From positions 22,930,939 through 22,994,938 of the forward strand of contig OX352766.1 of assembly GCA_947095585.1 (NCBI GenBank): a DNA stretch of 64,000 bases. The letters are read 5' to 3'. The notes under the pieces were generated by a model. It was not told where the DNA came from. It worked only from the letters and a program-made list of their open reading frames with translations, and searched no databases. The DNA comes from Nephrocerus scutellatus. Lineage: Eukaryota; Arthropoda; Insecta; Diptera; Pipunculidae. The stretch's first letter is position 1. Every line of letters starts with the position of its first letter. Below are positions 35,363 to 46,792 of this stretch, piece after piece. The position numbers and the translations under genes were made by a program.

Positions 35363-37786
35363 TCAGTTGTGTTGCAACAGCAGAAGCAGACGGTTGTGTT
35401 TACCCGAAGTGCGCATTGTGTGAAAATAAATAAAATTTTTTTATTACGAGACCAAAACCGTGACCAAACGAAACGTACTTTTGCAAGTCATAAAGTAATT
35501 TTCATTACTGGCAAGCAAAACCCAAGAGTAATTTTAATTACTAGAGATAGACGACATTACAAGGACGAAAATTCTCAGAAACACACAAGGGTTTTTATTA
35601 CCTGTACGCACGAGTGTACGTGTGTACGTGTGTGTGTGTGTGTGTGTGTGTATTGTGTGCGAAACTACCATACGCGATTTTGATATTACAAGCCGTCACG
35701 CAGGTAAAAACAGTAAAACGGGATTTTTAGTAAATCGAGACTTTCAGAAAAGCCGTTGAGTTTTTCATAAAGAGCTGTCAAGCCGTAAAACATTAAAACG
35801 CGAATTTCACAAAAGCCGTCGGGATCTTTATAAAGAACCGTCGGGGTTTTGCAAAGTTTTTAAAGATTTTTCTTTTAACACCGTCAGTATTTTTAGTGAG
35901 CAGTGATAATAAGTGCAAATGAGTGGTCTTAAGACCAACATGAAGCCGCAAAAGGGAAAGAAGATTAAGACAACTCCGCAGCCAAACGTTCGCTTGTCTA
36001 CCAGCGAAGATGAGGGAAGTCCTGAGGAACTCCCCAGGAAGGTAAAAACAACGAGCAAATCTGGGGTAAGTTTGGTTGATAAAAACGATTCTAATAACAT
36101 GTGTGAAGATGGAATGCAAAGCATTCTCCCTGATGGGGATGGTGTTTCATCTCTGAAGCCCAACGATGACTGCGCTAAGGCTTCTGAAGATAAGCCTGCT
36201 GCCATAACAGACATTCCTCCGGTTGTTGTTAAACTAATAATTGTGGCAAATACGTACTATAAAAACATGAGGGCCAGACAAGACGAAGCACGTGAGGTCT
36301 ACGAGGACAACGAAAGAGAAATTCGCAAGAAACATGGCGAAATGTTTGACAAGTTCTACGAGTTGTACTCAAAATACGATGACATAGTGACTGATATGAT
36401 AGTCGAAAACCATCGCCTTAATGAAGACCTGATAGCCGCCAAAAAAAGGGAAGAAGAGTCCAGACGATTTATGGAAAAGACAATAAATGACAGCAACAAT
36501 ATGATTTTAAAAACCATGGAGAAAACCATGGAAGACATGACGATGAAAATGGAGGGAGCTCTTCGTGGTTTCACAAAGACGCAAGCTGCTCCTATTAAGA
36601 CGCCACGAATTGCAGCCCCAGCAAGAGTTGCTGTACTTCCAGCTACAGTCCCGAAACCAGTTCAAACCTGGTCGGTTGTTGTTCGGAGTAAGAACAAAGA
36701 TGCTTCTGCCAAGGATGTCATCAAGAAAGTCATGACCGAAGTGGGTCCTACTCTTGGAGTTAGGATCCATGAAATGAAGATGCTAAAAGACGGGGGCGTA
36801 GTTATACGTACCCCAAGCATTGCAGAAAGATCAAAGATCAGCAAGAACGAGAAGTTCTCTGAGATTGGGCTGAATGTGGTGAACACACCAGTCCCTCGGC
36901 GAAAGATCGTTATTCAGAATGTACCAGCAGAAATACCCACTGAAGAACTCATGTTGGATATATACGAGAAAAACTTGAAGGATGCTATGACCCTTGAAGT
37001 TTTCAAGGGAAGCATCTCAGTTGTAAGCCGTCCTAAAAAAGAGGGCATTGATGCAGTAGCGGACGTCATTCTGGTCATCGGGTGGCAGACTGCCCCTCTT
37101 AAGCAGAATGTCTGTCGGCGTTGTGGTGGGCAAGGGCACGTGGCTGCACAGTGTGACAAATCGCCGCACTGTCGCAATTGCGAGCTGAAGGGTCAGGTTG
37201 CTGACCATCCTATGATGTCAGCACACTGCCCTATATACAGCGGAGTGGTTGCCAGGGCAAATGCCAGGCATTAAAATGCCGAACATATGGTCCACGCTGA
37301 CTCTAGTTGTAAAACTACGGCGTTTAAAGGTCCACCAGTACCTGAGTTGTAAGGAACTCAACTGCAGTAGTTAGCTACGTTGCTAACTATGAAAATCTGA
37401 CCAGAGATTCGTCTGGTACCACGGGAGCCGGGGAGCCCACGGAAGGATTTCTTCCGTCTATGAGGTAGGCCCCCTTGTGGGAGCATCGTGGTGGCTGTGG
37501 TTGACACCCAAATGCGGGTAGAGTATTTACTCAGCGTGAGTTCTTACTCGGCGTGGAGTTGCGTTCTTCCAACCGGGTGCCGTGACCCATAGATCGGCAG
37601 AGATTTAGATAGGTCTCGCTCCCATCAGTGAGAAGTTGGAGCCTTATACTCCAATTATACTGATACATTCATAATAGTAATATTATGGATGGGCGTTGAT
37701 TGACGTCTCAAAATCAATCCTGTCCGAAGAGGACCGTGGGGTAGAACTTTCAATGCAGGTATCCACGGAAATCCAAAGACACTTCA
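35363..37786 (+). mobile_element. B2: ORF1-only R1-B element
   Basis: 2.4 kb between target sites: a 5' UTR with hairpins at 35494-35509 and 35527-35542, long (GT)n (about 35618-35652), a CAGGTA motif (35702-35707) and AAGCCGTCG repeats; an intact ORF1; then directly the B-type 3' UTR. ORF2 is wholly absent. Because ORF1 is open, this could have been copied as a gag-only dependent of an element supplying ORF2. Confidence 0.85.
35919..37274 (+). CDS. B2 ORF1: intact, lacking the first zinc knuckle
   Basis: 451 residues from ATG 35919. The leader (PQKGKKIKTT, SPEELPRK) is homologous to the leader of A3, up to GTAAGT at 36066-36071 (Val-Ser). After it the protein becomes family B: a coiled-coil-like helical region, then QTWSVVVRSKNKDASAKDVI. 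An in-frame deletion of about 40 codons near 37070-37090 removes the first CCHC knuckle present in B1; CRRCGGQGHVAAQC and CRNC remain. The stop is followed by a non-ORF2 sequence. Homologous N-terminal leader plus B body marks a family hybrid. Confidence 0.85.
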   Translation: MSGLKTNMKPQKGKKIKTTPQPNVRLSTSEDEGSPEELPRKVKTTSKSGVSLVDKNDSNNMCEDGMQSILPDGDGVSSLKPNDDCAKASEDKPAAITDIPPVVVKLIIVANTYYKNMRARQDEAREVYEDNEREIRKKHGEMFDKFYELYSKYDDIVTDMIVENHRLNEDLIAAKKREEESRRFMEKTINDSNNMILKTMEKTMEDMTMKMEGALRGFTKTQAAPIKTPRIAAPARVAVLPATVPKPVQTWSVVVRSKNKDASAKDVIKKVMTEVGPTLGVRIHEMKMLKDGGVVIRTPSIAERSKISKNEKFSEIGLNVVNTPVPRRKIVIQNVPAEIPTEELMLDIYEKNLKDAMTLEVFKGSISVVSRPKKEGIDAVADVILVIGWQTAPLKQNVCRRCGGQGHVAAQCDKSPHCRNCELKGQVADHPMMSAHCPIYSGVVARANARH

Positions 37787-37799
37787 TGTCCCTATCTAC

Positions 37800-37964
37800 T
37801 TACCCGTGAGGGTCCAATTGCAGCATAATATCTAACCGTTATGTTGCAGGACCTAAACACGGAATAAAAAATAATGGATTCCAAAATGATACGAAATAAG
37901 GAGTATGCATAATGGCGAAAGCTAGGCAAGCGCGGGGCTTAATCCCTAATCTCCACCGACCACG
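37800..37964 (+). mobile_element. S5: 165-bp short R1-site unit
   Basis: Nearly identical to S1-S3 although 33 kb away, with the same 178-bp spacing to the next target-site copy (TGTCCCTATCTAT). It supports mobility or shuffling of S units and is hard to explain by local tandem duplication alone. Confidence 0.85.
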
Positions 37965-38439
37965 TGTCCCTATCTATTCAGTTGTGTTCTAACAGCAAAA
38001 CCGAACGGTCGTGCTTCTGTGTGTTGAATTTGCGAATTTAGCGATTTGAAGGTGATCGGAAAATTTTTTGGAAAGTCTTTAAGCTTTATACAAACACAGA
38101 AAAAAAAATTCAGAAGAAACTTATTAATTCCCCTTTTTTGTTAGGCAGGCGACGATTTGCTTGAAGCAGCCGACACTTAAGCCCTCGGGAATCCTCTGGT
38201 TGTTACAGTCGCTGGAGATTCCGCTACACCGCTGTCGCCAGGCTACAGCATCTATCACTTCCCGGGAGGTTTGATGTAAAACTCTTCAGTCGCTGTTATG
38301 GTTTTCGTACCCACTTTCACTACTGCGCTGCAGGCGAATCAGCCAAAGGAATATAGACGATGGGGCCCAGTTATGTTGAGATGACGGAAATACTCTATTT
38401 CTATCCAGGAATAAATTTACGCAACAAAGACCAATTTTG

Positions 38440-39080
38440 GGAGTAGCCACGAGTTGAAAGTCAATTTTCACAACAAAAACAATTTTTAACGTTGCCACGA
38501 ATTGCGCTCAATCTTTGCACAACAACAATTTTCAAAGTGCTACGAATTGCAATCAATTTTCGCACAAAAACAATTTTTAAAGTTGCCACGAATTGCGCTC
38601 AATTTTTGCACAACAACAATTTTCAAAGTGCTACGAATTGCAATCAATTTTCGCACAAAAACAATTTTTAAAGTTGCCACGAATTGCGCTCAATTTTTGC
38701 ACAACAACAATTTAGAAAGTGCCACTAATTTCAGTCAATTTTTTTTTTTGCACAATAAAACAATTTTTAAAGGGTAGCGAATTGCAATCAATTTTCGCGC
38801 AAAAACAATTTTCCAAGCGCCACTAATTTCAATCAATTTTTGCACAATAGCAATTTAGAAAGTGCCACTAATTCCAATCAATTTCTGCACAATAAAACAA
38901 TCTAGGAAGTGCCACTAATTTCAACCAATCTTTGCACAGTAAAACAATTTTTAAAAAGGCTGCTAATTGCGCTCAATTTCTGCGCAAAACAATTTTCCAA
39001 GCGCCACTAATTTTAATCGATCTTTGCACAGTAAAACAATAAACAATTTCTGCGCAGTAAAACAATCATTTTAAAGGTGT
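38440..39080. repeat. AT-rich minisatellite, unit about 43-45 bp
   Basis: A unit of the form GCCACGAATTGCGCTCAATTTTTGCACAA-CAATTTTTAAAGT (given here in two pieces) is repeated about 14 times with drift; neighbouring units alternate between ACGAATTGC and ACTAATTTC versions, giving an 87-bp higher period in the first half. It happens to be open for 91 codons at 38502-38777, which is a by-product of the repeat. Confidence 0.8.
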
Positions 39081-39500
39081 CACGACTCGGAAATAAATTT
39101 TCGCAAAAAGAAAAAGAAAACAATTTTCGCAAAAAAAAAAAACTAGTAACTTCCGCAGAGGCCACGAGTTGTGAACAGCGTCGATTCACCCAAGGAGCAG
39201 AACAACTTGCACTCGACCGTTCGCTTCTGACACGCCAATCCAACTCGAAAAGAAATAAACTGGTGGAGCACGAGAGCATGACCGCCTTGGTCAAGATCTC
39301 CATCGCAACTCCTCGTTGCACTTTTTGATCTCCCTGCTTTTGCCCAAAAAAAGGTATACACAAAATTTCGTTGCGACAACGACCGGTTCTGTGTACCATG
39401 CACATAGGGTGGTCGGCTCCCATCGTGTCGATTCAATTTTTTCATGCGTTCGGTTTTTCAGTCTGAATGCATGGGGGGGGGGGGGGTAGTGCAATGAATA

Positions 39501-39710
39501 TCGTCTGATTTTACGAAATAGACGATAATGCGAAAAAGTGGGATGGGGCGTGACGCCACCAACCCAAGGCGAAGAGAAATACAATATGTATACTAATATT
39601 GTGCATATAACATTATCATATATGAAAACAATTAATATCGCCTGATTTTACGAAATAGACGATAATGCGAAAAAGTGGGATGGGGAGTGACGCCACCAAC
39701 CCAAAGCTAA
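39501..39710. repeat. Two direct repeats of about 65 bp, 137 bp apart
   Basis: TCGYCTGATTTTACGAAATA, GACGATAATGCGAAAAAG, TGGGATGGGG and GTGACGCCACCAACCCAA occur in the same order from 39501 and again from 39638. The sequences between differ. Confidence 0.8.
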
Positions 39711-39819
39711 AACGAGCATATATAACAATGATGCCGCACAAAATTATTATATATTAAAAAAAAAAAAAAAGGAAATTAGGTAAACGAACTAGGGTTGCCA
39801 GGGGTTTCCCAAAAAAAAT

Positions 39820-39995
39820 TCTTAGGCGTCCGTTACACCAACGGGCATAATAATCTAAAATTAATTTGTTAAGAAAACGTGGCCAACGGGCCTATTATAT
39901 TTAAATTATTTTTAATGACAAAAAAAATTTGGCCACCGGGCATAATATAATTAAATTATTTCTACAATAAAACATGGCCAATGGGCACTTTCTGA
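39820..39995. repeat. Three to four copies of a 55-60 bp repeat
   Basis: GTGGCCAACGGGC, TTGGCCACCGGGC and ATGGCCAATGGGC versions are each followed by ATATTTAAATTATTT-like sequence. No function can be read from it. Confidence 0.65.
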
Positions 39996-40373
39996 AACCT
40001 TGCTACTAATGCAAGTGCTATACCCACAATTCTGTTATACAAAAGAGCGAGTTCTCTCACCGGACCGATCGCAAAACCACTAGTAAATGCGGTATGATAG
40101 GCAAACAAAATAACTCAGAATTTTTTTTGTGTGTTTTACTTACGGTTTTCTCCGGGCATATCCATCGTCGCCAGCGCTGTCGATAATGAGTTCGCCTGTT
40201 ATAGAATGCAAAGTTAGAATTATTACGCGGTCCCTCAAATTTGGGGAATACGATCCGCGGGTTATACCTAACGATGGGTTCCGTACAGAGAACTACCCTC
40301 TGCTACGAAATTTAAATGACAATTTATTTAACCAATAATATAACTCGTCATTCCGATGGGTTTTTAAAAAAGT

Positions 40374-40415
<42 letters not shown>

Positions 40416-40499
40416 CGATTTCGGTTTTAATTGGTTTTGCAATAATTTAAAATTAATTTCAAATTAAAGAAGCTAAAGATCGAGATTAATAGAGCGGCC

Positions 40500-41615
40500 A
40501 TGGGTAAACTTAAGCCAGAAATGGCTGACGTGCTTGGACCATCGCAAGTGAAGAAAAAGCGGGCCGAAAAATCAGATGAGGAGAGAAAACGGGATAACAA
40601 GAAGCAGAGGAAAGTGCAATCCGAAGATAGCGACACGGACGAGCAGAGCAAACTAAAAGGTTTGCAAACAGGTAAGCGTCCAATTGCCATTTAAAAAAAA
40701 AAAAAATTGGAAAATTCCTCATCGGATTTGACCGATTCCGAAACGGACAGTACAGTCAAAAATGATAAGGTAATTAAGGGAATAATTAAGGAGGGTACAA
40801 TTAAGCCTGAAGATGCGGTCGACAGGCACTAACGAACAAATATCCGGATATAAAAAACGAGGTAGCCGAAAACACAGGGAAAATTTTCGAGATGTGTTTA
40901 GATCTCCTTTTAGGAATTAGGGGAAATGAACAAAAAGTACATGACCTTGAAAAACAGGTATGGACAAATAACAATGCTGCGAAGTCTAAACAAATGGAAC
41001 AACCAAAGACAAAGAGCGCTTCATATATTAGGGCTTTTCCTGCTCTTGGCAGGAAATCCAGGGACAGGTCTAACTCTAAGACTAAGTGGTCTACTGTAGT
41101 TAGATCAACAGACAAGGACAAAGACGCGAATAAACTGCTAAGGGAAACATTAAGGGGTCAGAAAATCGAGGATGTGGGAGGGCCCTTTACAAAAGTAAAG
41201 AGCCTTAAAAGCGGTAACATCATGGTGGGAACTCAATCCAAAAAACAGCAAGAAAAACTGCAAGAGACCCTGGCACAGAGAGCAAATGAAACTCTCACAT
41301 CAAAAGCATTAAAAGCACCAAATCCGAGCATGCTGCTCATCGGTGTTGATACAAATGCGGAAATCAACGAGGCAGAAATGTCAAGGGTTTGGACATGTAG
41401 CCAAATACTGCAGATGCATCCAGCAGGTCTGCCCAAAATGTGCGGAGAAATCTGACACAAAAGACCACGTCTGCAAAACAAAAACTCTTTGCTGTGTAAA
41501 CTGCAAGGACTTAAAATTAGCTAGCACAGACCACTGTGCCTGGGACAACAAATGCCCAGTTTTTGTCAGGAAGTTGTGGCAGGCAGGAACACTTACTAAC
41601 TATGGTAACAATTAA
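40500..41615 (+). pseudogene. A4 ORF1, frameshifted and internally deleted
   Basis: The ATG at 40500 begins a Lys/Glu/Asp-rich leader with ACAG|GTAAGC at 40672-40677 (Gly-Lys), then the frame closes within eight codons at an A run. The body resumes at about 40830 in other frames: KSRDRSNSKTKWSTVVRS, VGGP, MLLIGVD. Near 41374 about 80 codons are missing, and the zinc knuckles (CQGFGHVAKYC, VCPKC, CCVNC) follow in another frame. ORF1 ends at 41615, overlapping the ORF2 ATG at 41602 by 14 nt. Confidence 0.8.
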
Positions 41616-44600
41616 AGTTATCCAAGTTAACATAGGCAGAGGCAAAGAGGCCACAAACCTATTAGAACAAACAATGGAGGAGAGAAATATAGATATAGCC
41701 TTAATTCAGGAACCCTTTAGAAGTATTAAGGCGAACAATAACTTCACACTCTATCTGCCCAACAGGACGGCGAGGGACCTTTCAGCGAAAACTGCAATAG
41801 TGGTGAGGAACAAGACCATCACGTCAATGCTACTCACGGAATTCACTGACGACTACTCGGTGACCGTGAAAATTACAAATGCAGTACCCAACTTAATATT
41901 GATGTCACTGTATTTGGAGCCAATAGCCAGAATGAAAAGGCACCTCCAAAAGATAGAGAAAATCCTTCTAAGGTATAAGAAAAACCTTCTAATTGCTGGG
42001 GATATAAACTCCAAAAACACAATTTGGGGTGGAAATATCACGGATAGAAAAGGAGAAAGGTTCATGGATTTAATAGCCAAGGAAGGCTTACAAATAGAAA
42101 ACAATTGCAACAACGAGCCAACATTTTTTACCCCACGTGGCCAAAGCTGGGTGGACGTTAGCCTTACTAAGGACATAATCATCGAGGAGTGGAAAGTGGA
42201 AACAACTGAAACACTCAGCGACCATAGGTACCTATCATACAAGATAAATACAGAGAGGGAACCGATAACCATTGCTCGGTTATATAACCTGAAAATGGCA
42301 GATTGGGCACTCTTCAAGGAACACCTCAGCAACCACGACTGGGGATTAAATGCTGGAAGTCAGCTAGCTAATGTTAAGGCTGTAGAGATGCAAGAACTGG
42401 CCAACGCAGCTTGCAATATGTCCATGCCACTGAGACCCGGCGGCGTTGCCAAATATTTTAATTCATGGTGGTCCAGGGATCTAGAGAGACAAAGGAGGAA
42501 AGCAAGGAAAGCAAGAAGGAAGATACAAGAAACCAGGCATGAACCTTCAAGAGCAATTCTCAAAAATAAGTACAAATTAAAGAGAAATATGCTCAAGAGA
42601 ATGATCAAAGAAGCTAAATTCCAGTCATTGAATAGGGTCTTAGAGGAAAATAATGCATAAATGGACCCATGGGAAATCGCCCACAAAATAATAAATCCTA
42701 AAGGCAGGAAAAGGACGATAATAAAGTCCATACAAAGAGCCGATGGATCGTGGACACATACCTTAAAGGAATCAACTCTGGAATTAATGAGAAAATACTT
42801 CCCAATGGACTCAAGAGCGGATGATTCTGTGCAGAATAGGGCGGACAGACAAGAAACATGCGTATGGCTAATGCATGACTGTCTGGATATCACAAGCTGT
42901 GATAAAGACTCGGCCGAAGAGAAAAGCCCCAGGTCCGGATAAATTTCCAACGGTAGCGCTGAAACCACTTTCACAAGGAATTCTGGAAGAATGGAAGGAC
43001 GTACTAAACAGCTGCTTGAGACAAGGCAAATTTCCAGACATATGGAAAACAGCCGAGATAGCATGGCTGCCAAAACCGGATTCGGATGATGTCAGACCAA
43101 TTTGTCTATTACCTACGATTGGCAAAATGTTTGATAAAATACTGGCAGATCGCTTAATGCACCATTTATAATCAAAGGGAAAATTCTCTCCGAATCAGTA
43201 CTGATTCAGGAGAACAAGGACAACAGCACAGGCTATTGAGAACCTAGTGGATGTAATCATCCAAAACAAAGCAAGGAAGATGCATACACTGACCATAGCA
43301 ATGGACATAAAAAATGCTTTCAACTCAGCCTGGTATCCCAGACTAAAACTACTCTTGGCGAAAACCGGTTGCTCTGAGGAACTAGGAACGGCTATTGTCG
43401 ATTTTCTACAAAATCGGAAAATACGATCAAATGGCGTTGAAATGCAAATGGAAAGAGGTGCCCCGCAAGGTTCATGCCTTGGCCCAGCTTTATGGCTAAT
43501 TATCATGAAAGATTGGTTCGACGAAATGCGCAACGTACAAACGGACTCTAGAACATCCATACATATCCAAGCATTTGCGGATGACCAGATAATAGCCATA
43601 TCAGGGACGTCCCTCATACGGATCGAAGAGTTATGGCTGCAAACCTGGAATAGCTGCAAAAAATGGGCAGAGAACAACAAGCTGAGTTATGCAACACATA
43701 AAACAGCAGCAATGTTCACACCATCGAAACCAGCAGTAAGGCCACCACGTATTAAAATTGACGAATCCAATGTTACTATTGGAAACGTAATTAAGTACCT
43801 GGGAATAGTATTGGATGACAAGTTGACATGGCTAGAGCACATCAAGTACGTAAGAGGAAAAGTCACAGCCAAAGCACATAGGACATTCATCGTCACAGGC
43901 AAAGCATGGGGAACCAGTAGGAAAATACTCAGAAGTATATATGAAGGAGCTATTAAACCACTCCTCTTATATGGTGCAGAACTATGGGGCAAAAACTCTG
44001 GAAATATATATTTCAGAAGGAACCTGCAGGCAGCGCAAAGACCATTTCTATTAGCTCTGAGCAAAGCCTACAAAACAACGGCAAATCACTCAATACAGTT
44101 CATGGCAAACCAGCCGCCTCTGTATCTGGAAGCCAGAAAAAGGTTCGAGATATATGAGGCTAGGAAAACTGGCCAATATCTGGAAAGGTTACCACCGAGT
44201 GTATGGCCACATCCGGCCAGAATGAAAAGAAGGATGCACAATACCTGCGACGAAAGTATAGAAGACATAGGACCAAATGACATGTGGATATTTACAGATG
44301 CATGCACAACAGGAGCAGCATCAGGAATAGGCGCCATCATACTAGATGCAAACGCCTCACAAACAAGGAAATGGACTGTCCAAAGTACACCCGAGATACA
44401 CAGGGTCGAAATAACAGCAATTTGGAAAACCCTAGAATGTTTGGACCCTAACACCAGAGGGAAAACAATAAACATTGTGTCTGATTCGCAGATAGCTCTA
44501 GGGAAAATACGACAGCCAAAAAATGATGATCCAGACATAACGCAGATCACCAATCGGCTGAATTGTTTTGAGGATAAAGGGAACATTATAGCCTTACACT

Positions 44601-45125
44601 GGGCCAGAGGTCATGGTTCAGCAGTGGTGCAAATGGAAACAGTAGACCGCATGGCCAGAAAAGCGGCAACACTGCCCAACATTTACGAACGGATAACAAT
44701 ACCTAAGCCGCGAAATGCAGCGAATAAAGACGCGCATGGGAACATGGGCAGAAATTGGATTCAGGAATGGAACAATTCCTCTTTTGGACGCGTTGTTCAC
44801 GAAGTTGTGAAACAACCCACTGCTAAGTGTACTCTCCTTGGACCAAAAGCAGTTTACCTGTTGTCGGGACATTGCCCTTTCAATAGGTACTTCCATCGCT
44901 TTAGAATTAAGTTCAGGACCTGTGCTCCTGCCAAACGGATGTCGACGACATTCAGCATATACTGAATGATTGTGCGCTCCCGCCGAGAGGGGAAGCAAGA
45001 AGAGAATTTAAGGAAAAGCATGGACAACAAGCCATCGTACTTCAAATAGACGATGACATAACGGATGAATACCTCAAGGAAGTTAATGTGCTTGCAGAAA
45101 AGATGGTCTTTGAGTACGAAGGATA
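41602..45125 (+). pseudogene. A4 ORF2: endonuclease-RT-RNase H with several stops
   Basis: The endonuclease and linker are open to 42660, where GAA is TAA. A small deletion near 42890 shifts the frame; TAA at 43169 and TGA near 43201 follow. From 43247 the RT core (MDIKNAFNS, GAPQGSCLGP, FADD), thumb, RNase H (FTDACTT, VSDS, WARGH) and the start of the C-terminal zinc region are open to about 44920, where a frameshift separates the end (to 45125). The ATGGTAACAATTAA overlap with ORF1 sets the start. Confidence 0.85.
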
Positions 45126-45319
45126 AGACAAAACAGGAAACAAGGAAAAAGAGAGTCAGAAGACCCCTCTAATTATTGGAAGGTGTTTTGGTGGTTGGGT
45201 TCTCTTGCCTGTGGATTTGCTTGGTGGTGAAGTGGGGGTTGTTTTTGCGGCGTGTTTTATACCGAAAGGTGGGAAAGCGGAGGGCTTGCCCTCAAAATAT
45301 AGAATCTGTCCCTATCTAC

Positions 45320-46280
45320 TCCCCCGAGGGGGCCGCTTTATCTTACTTAATTGTCTGGTTATTATAAGTCTGATACTTGGTCATACTCGGTAGATTATAG
45401 TGGCAGGGGGCTTCTTTAAAAAAAAATGTCAGAATGGGCGCTGTTTTTAAGCATGAAGCGCTCCTAACATACAATAGCGTTGCGTTGTAACTATCCCAGG
45501 CGGCCTAGGATATTGAGCAGATATCCTAGTGTCAAACGATAGGATACGAGGTTCCGGACGAACGTGCTGCCAGGGTCTGCTTTGCAAAAAAAAAGAGAAA
45601 AAAAAAAAAAAAAAAAAAAAAAAGAAGGTCGCGTTGGTACTACGGGGGTTGGATGCCCACAGATAAGGTTTAATCTCCTCGGAGGATTAACTGAGTCTGG
45701 GCCAACCTTTGGTTGAGGTCCAGTTTATTCTGGCTTTGGCCTACGTAGTGGCCAGGGTCTGCTTTGCAATCGTCCATGCACTCATTCTGAAAGAACTGAG
45801 TCCCTTGATGGCAGATTTCACCCAGGTCGCGTTGGTACTACGGGGGTTGGATGCCCACAGATAAGGTTTAATCTCCTCGGAGGTTTAACTGAGTCTGGGC
45901 CAACCTTTGGTTGAGGTCCAGTTTATTCTGGCTTTGGCCTACGTAGTGGCTGTGGTTTACTTCCCAAATGCGGGTAGAACACTAGCATGGTAACATCAGT
46001 TTGGTAGGCAGATGTTGCCAAAAATCTTTGGTGCATCAGAAGACTGTCCTGATGTTACCGGTGCGATGATGTGCTATCTGTGGAGTTGCATAGATCAACC
46101 GGTTGTCCAAAAACCAGAGATCGGCAGGGACTTAAGATAGGTCCTGCTCTAACCATTGAGTTAATACTGGCACATCAGTCTATGATGGACGTTGATTGTC
46201 GTATAAATAATCCAAGACCGAAGAGGACCGTGGGGTTAACCATTCAATGGAGGTATCCACGTTAATCTAATGACACTTCT
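45320..46280 (+). mobile_element. C3: non-coding R1-site unit with internal duplication
   Basis: 961 bp. It starts like C2 (CCCCCGAGGGGGCCGC) and ends with the B-type tail. A poly(A)-like run (about 45590-45622) interrupts the core, and a segment of about 125 bp (from GTCGCGTTGGTACTACGGGG) is present twice, at 45628 and 45827 (period about 199 bp). The hairpin at about 45505-45530 is CTAGGATAT ... ATATCCTAG, paired with different bases from the equivalent hairpin in C1. Confidence 0.75.
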
Positions 46281-46792
46281 TGTCCCTATCAACTCGAGTC
46301 TTTGACAAACTCTTGCAACGATCAAACGTGCAACGGAATTATTCTCGAGGACAAAACAGCGATTTTTATTGCTACAAAACACACAGAACACAATTACGCA
46401 AACACACACACACACACACAGTGCGCAGGTATAAAAACCCCGACGCGAACCAATATATTTGTGCGCGACCCTAAATCGAACACGTGCAAACACGTTAAAA
46501 AAACCCAAGCTACATAATTATTACGAGAAGTGAAATCGTTACTAAGTGAAGTGATAATTAAGTGAAATGGTTCTAAAAATATAAATAATAATAATAAAAA
46601 AAAAAAAAAAAAAATTGAAAACAGTGATAGAGAAGCAAAAGCTACGAAATCTGAGAAAGTGAAAATACCACTCAAACGAAAACAAAGAAGTCAAAAAAGT
46701 GAACAAGCACTGGATCAACGGCGGGAAAGTGAAAAGAAGAAACGAGACGAAGGCAACAATCACGATCAAGCGACTCCTCGGATGAAGACAAC

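Larger units (their letters stand above)
37978..45306 (+). mobile_element. A4: R1-A element with an anomalous 2.5-kb 5' region
   Basis: The first 33 bases (CAGTTGTGTTCTAACAGC and on) equal the 5' end of A3; then the sequence becomes unrelated until ORF1 at 40500. That region holds a minisatellite, two other tandem repeats, a G14 run (39473-39486), a long T run (about 40377-40408) and none of the usual 16-nt hairpins or (GT)n. It may be an insertion in the 5' UTR or a replaced 5' end. ORF1 and ORF2 are broken; the A-type 3' UTR (45126-45306) is intact. Confidence 0.75.

Noticed and set aside
38502..38777. 91-codon ORF with repeated RxxFAQQQF-like peptide
   Set aside because: It is an open frame through the minisatellite with no start context or homologous protein; other units of the same repeat close the frame.
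38440..39080. Regular repeats with spacers resembling a CRISPR array
   Set aside because: The units are contiguous and drift in sequence, with no unique spacers and no cas genes; it is a eukaryotic minisatellite.
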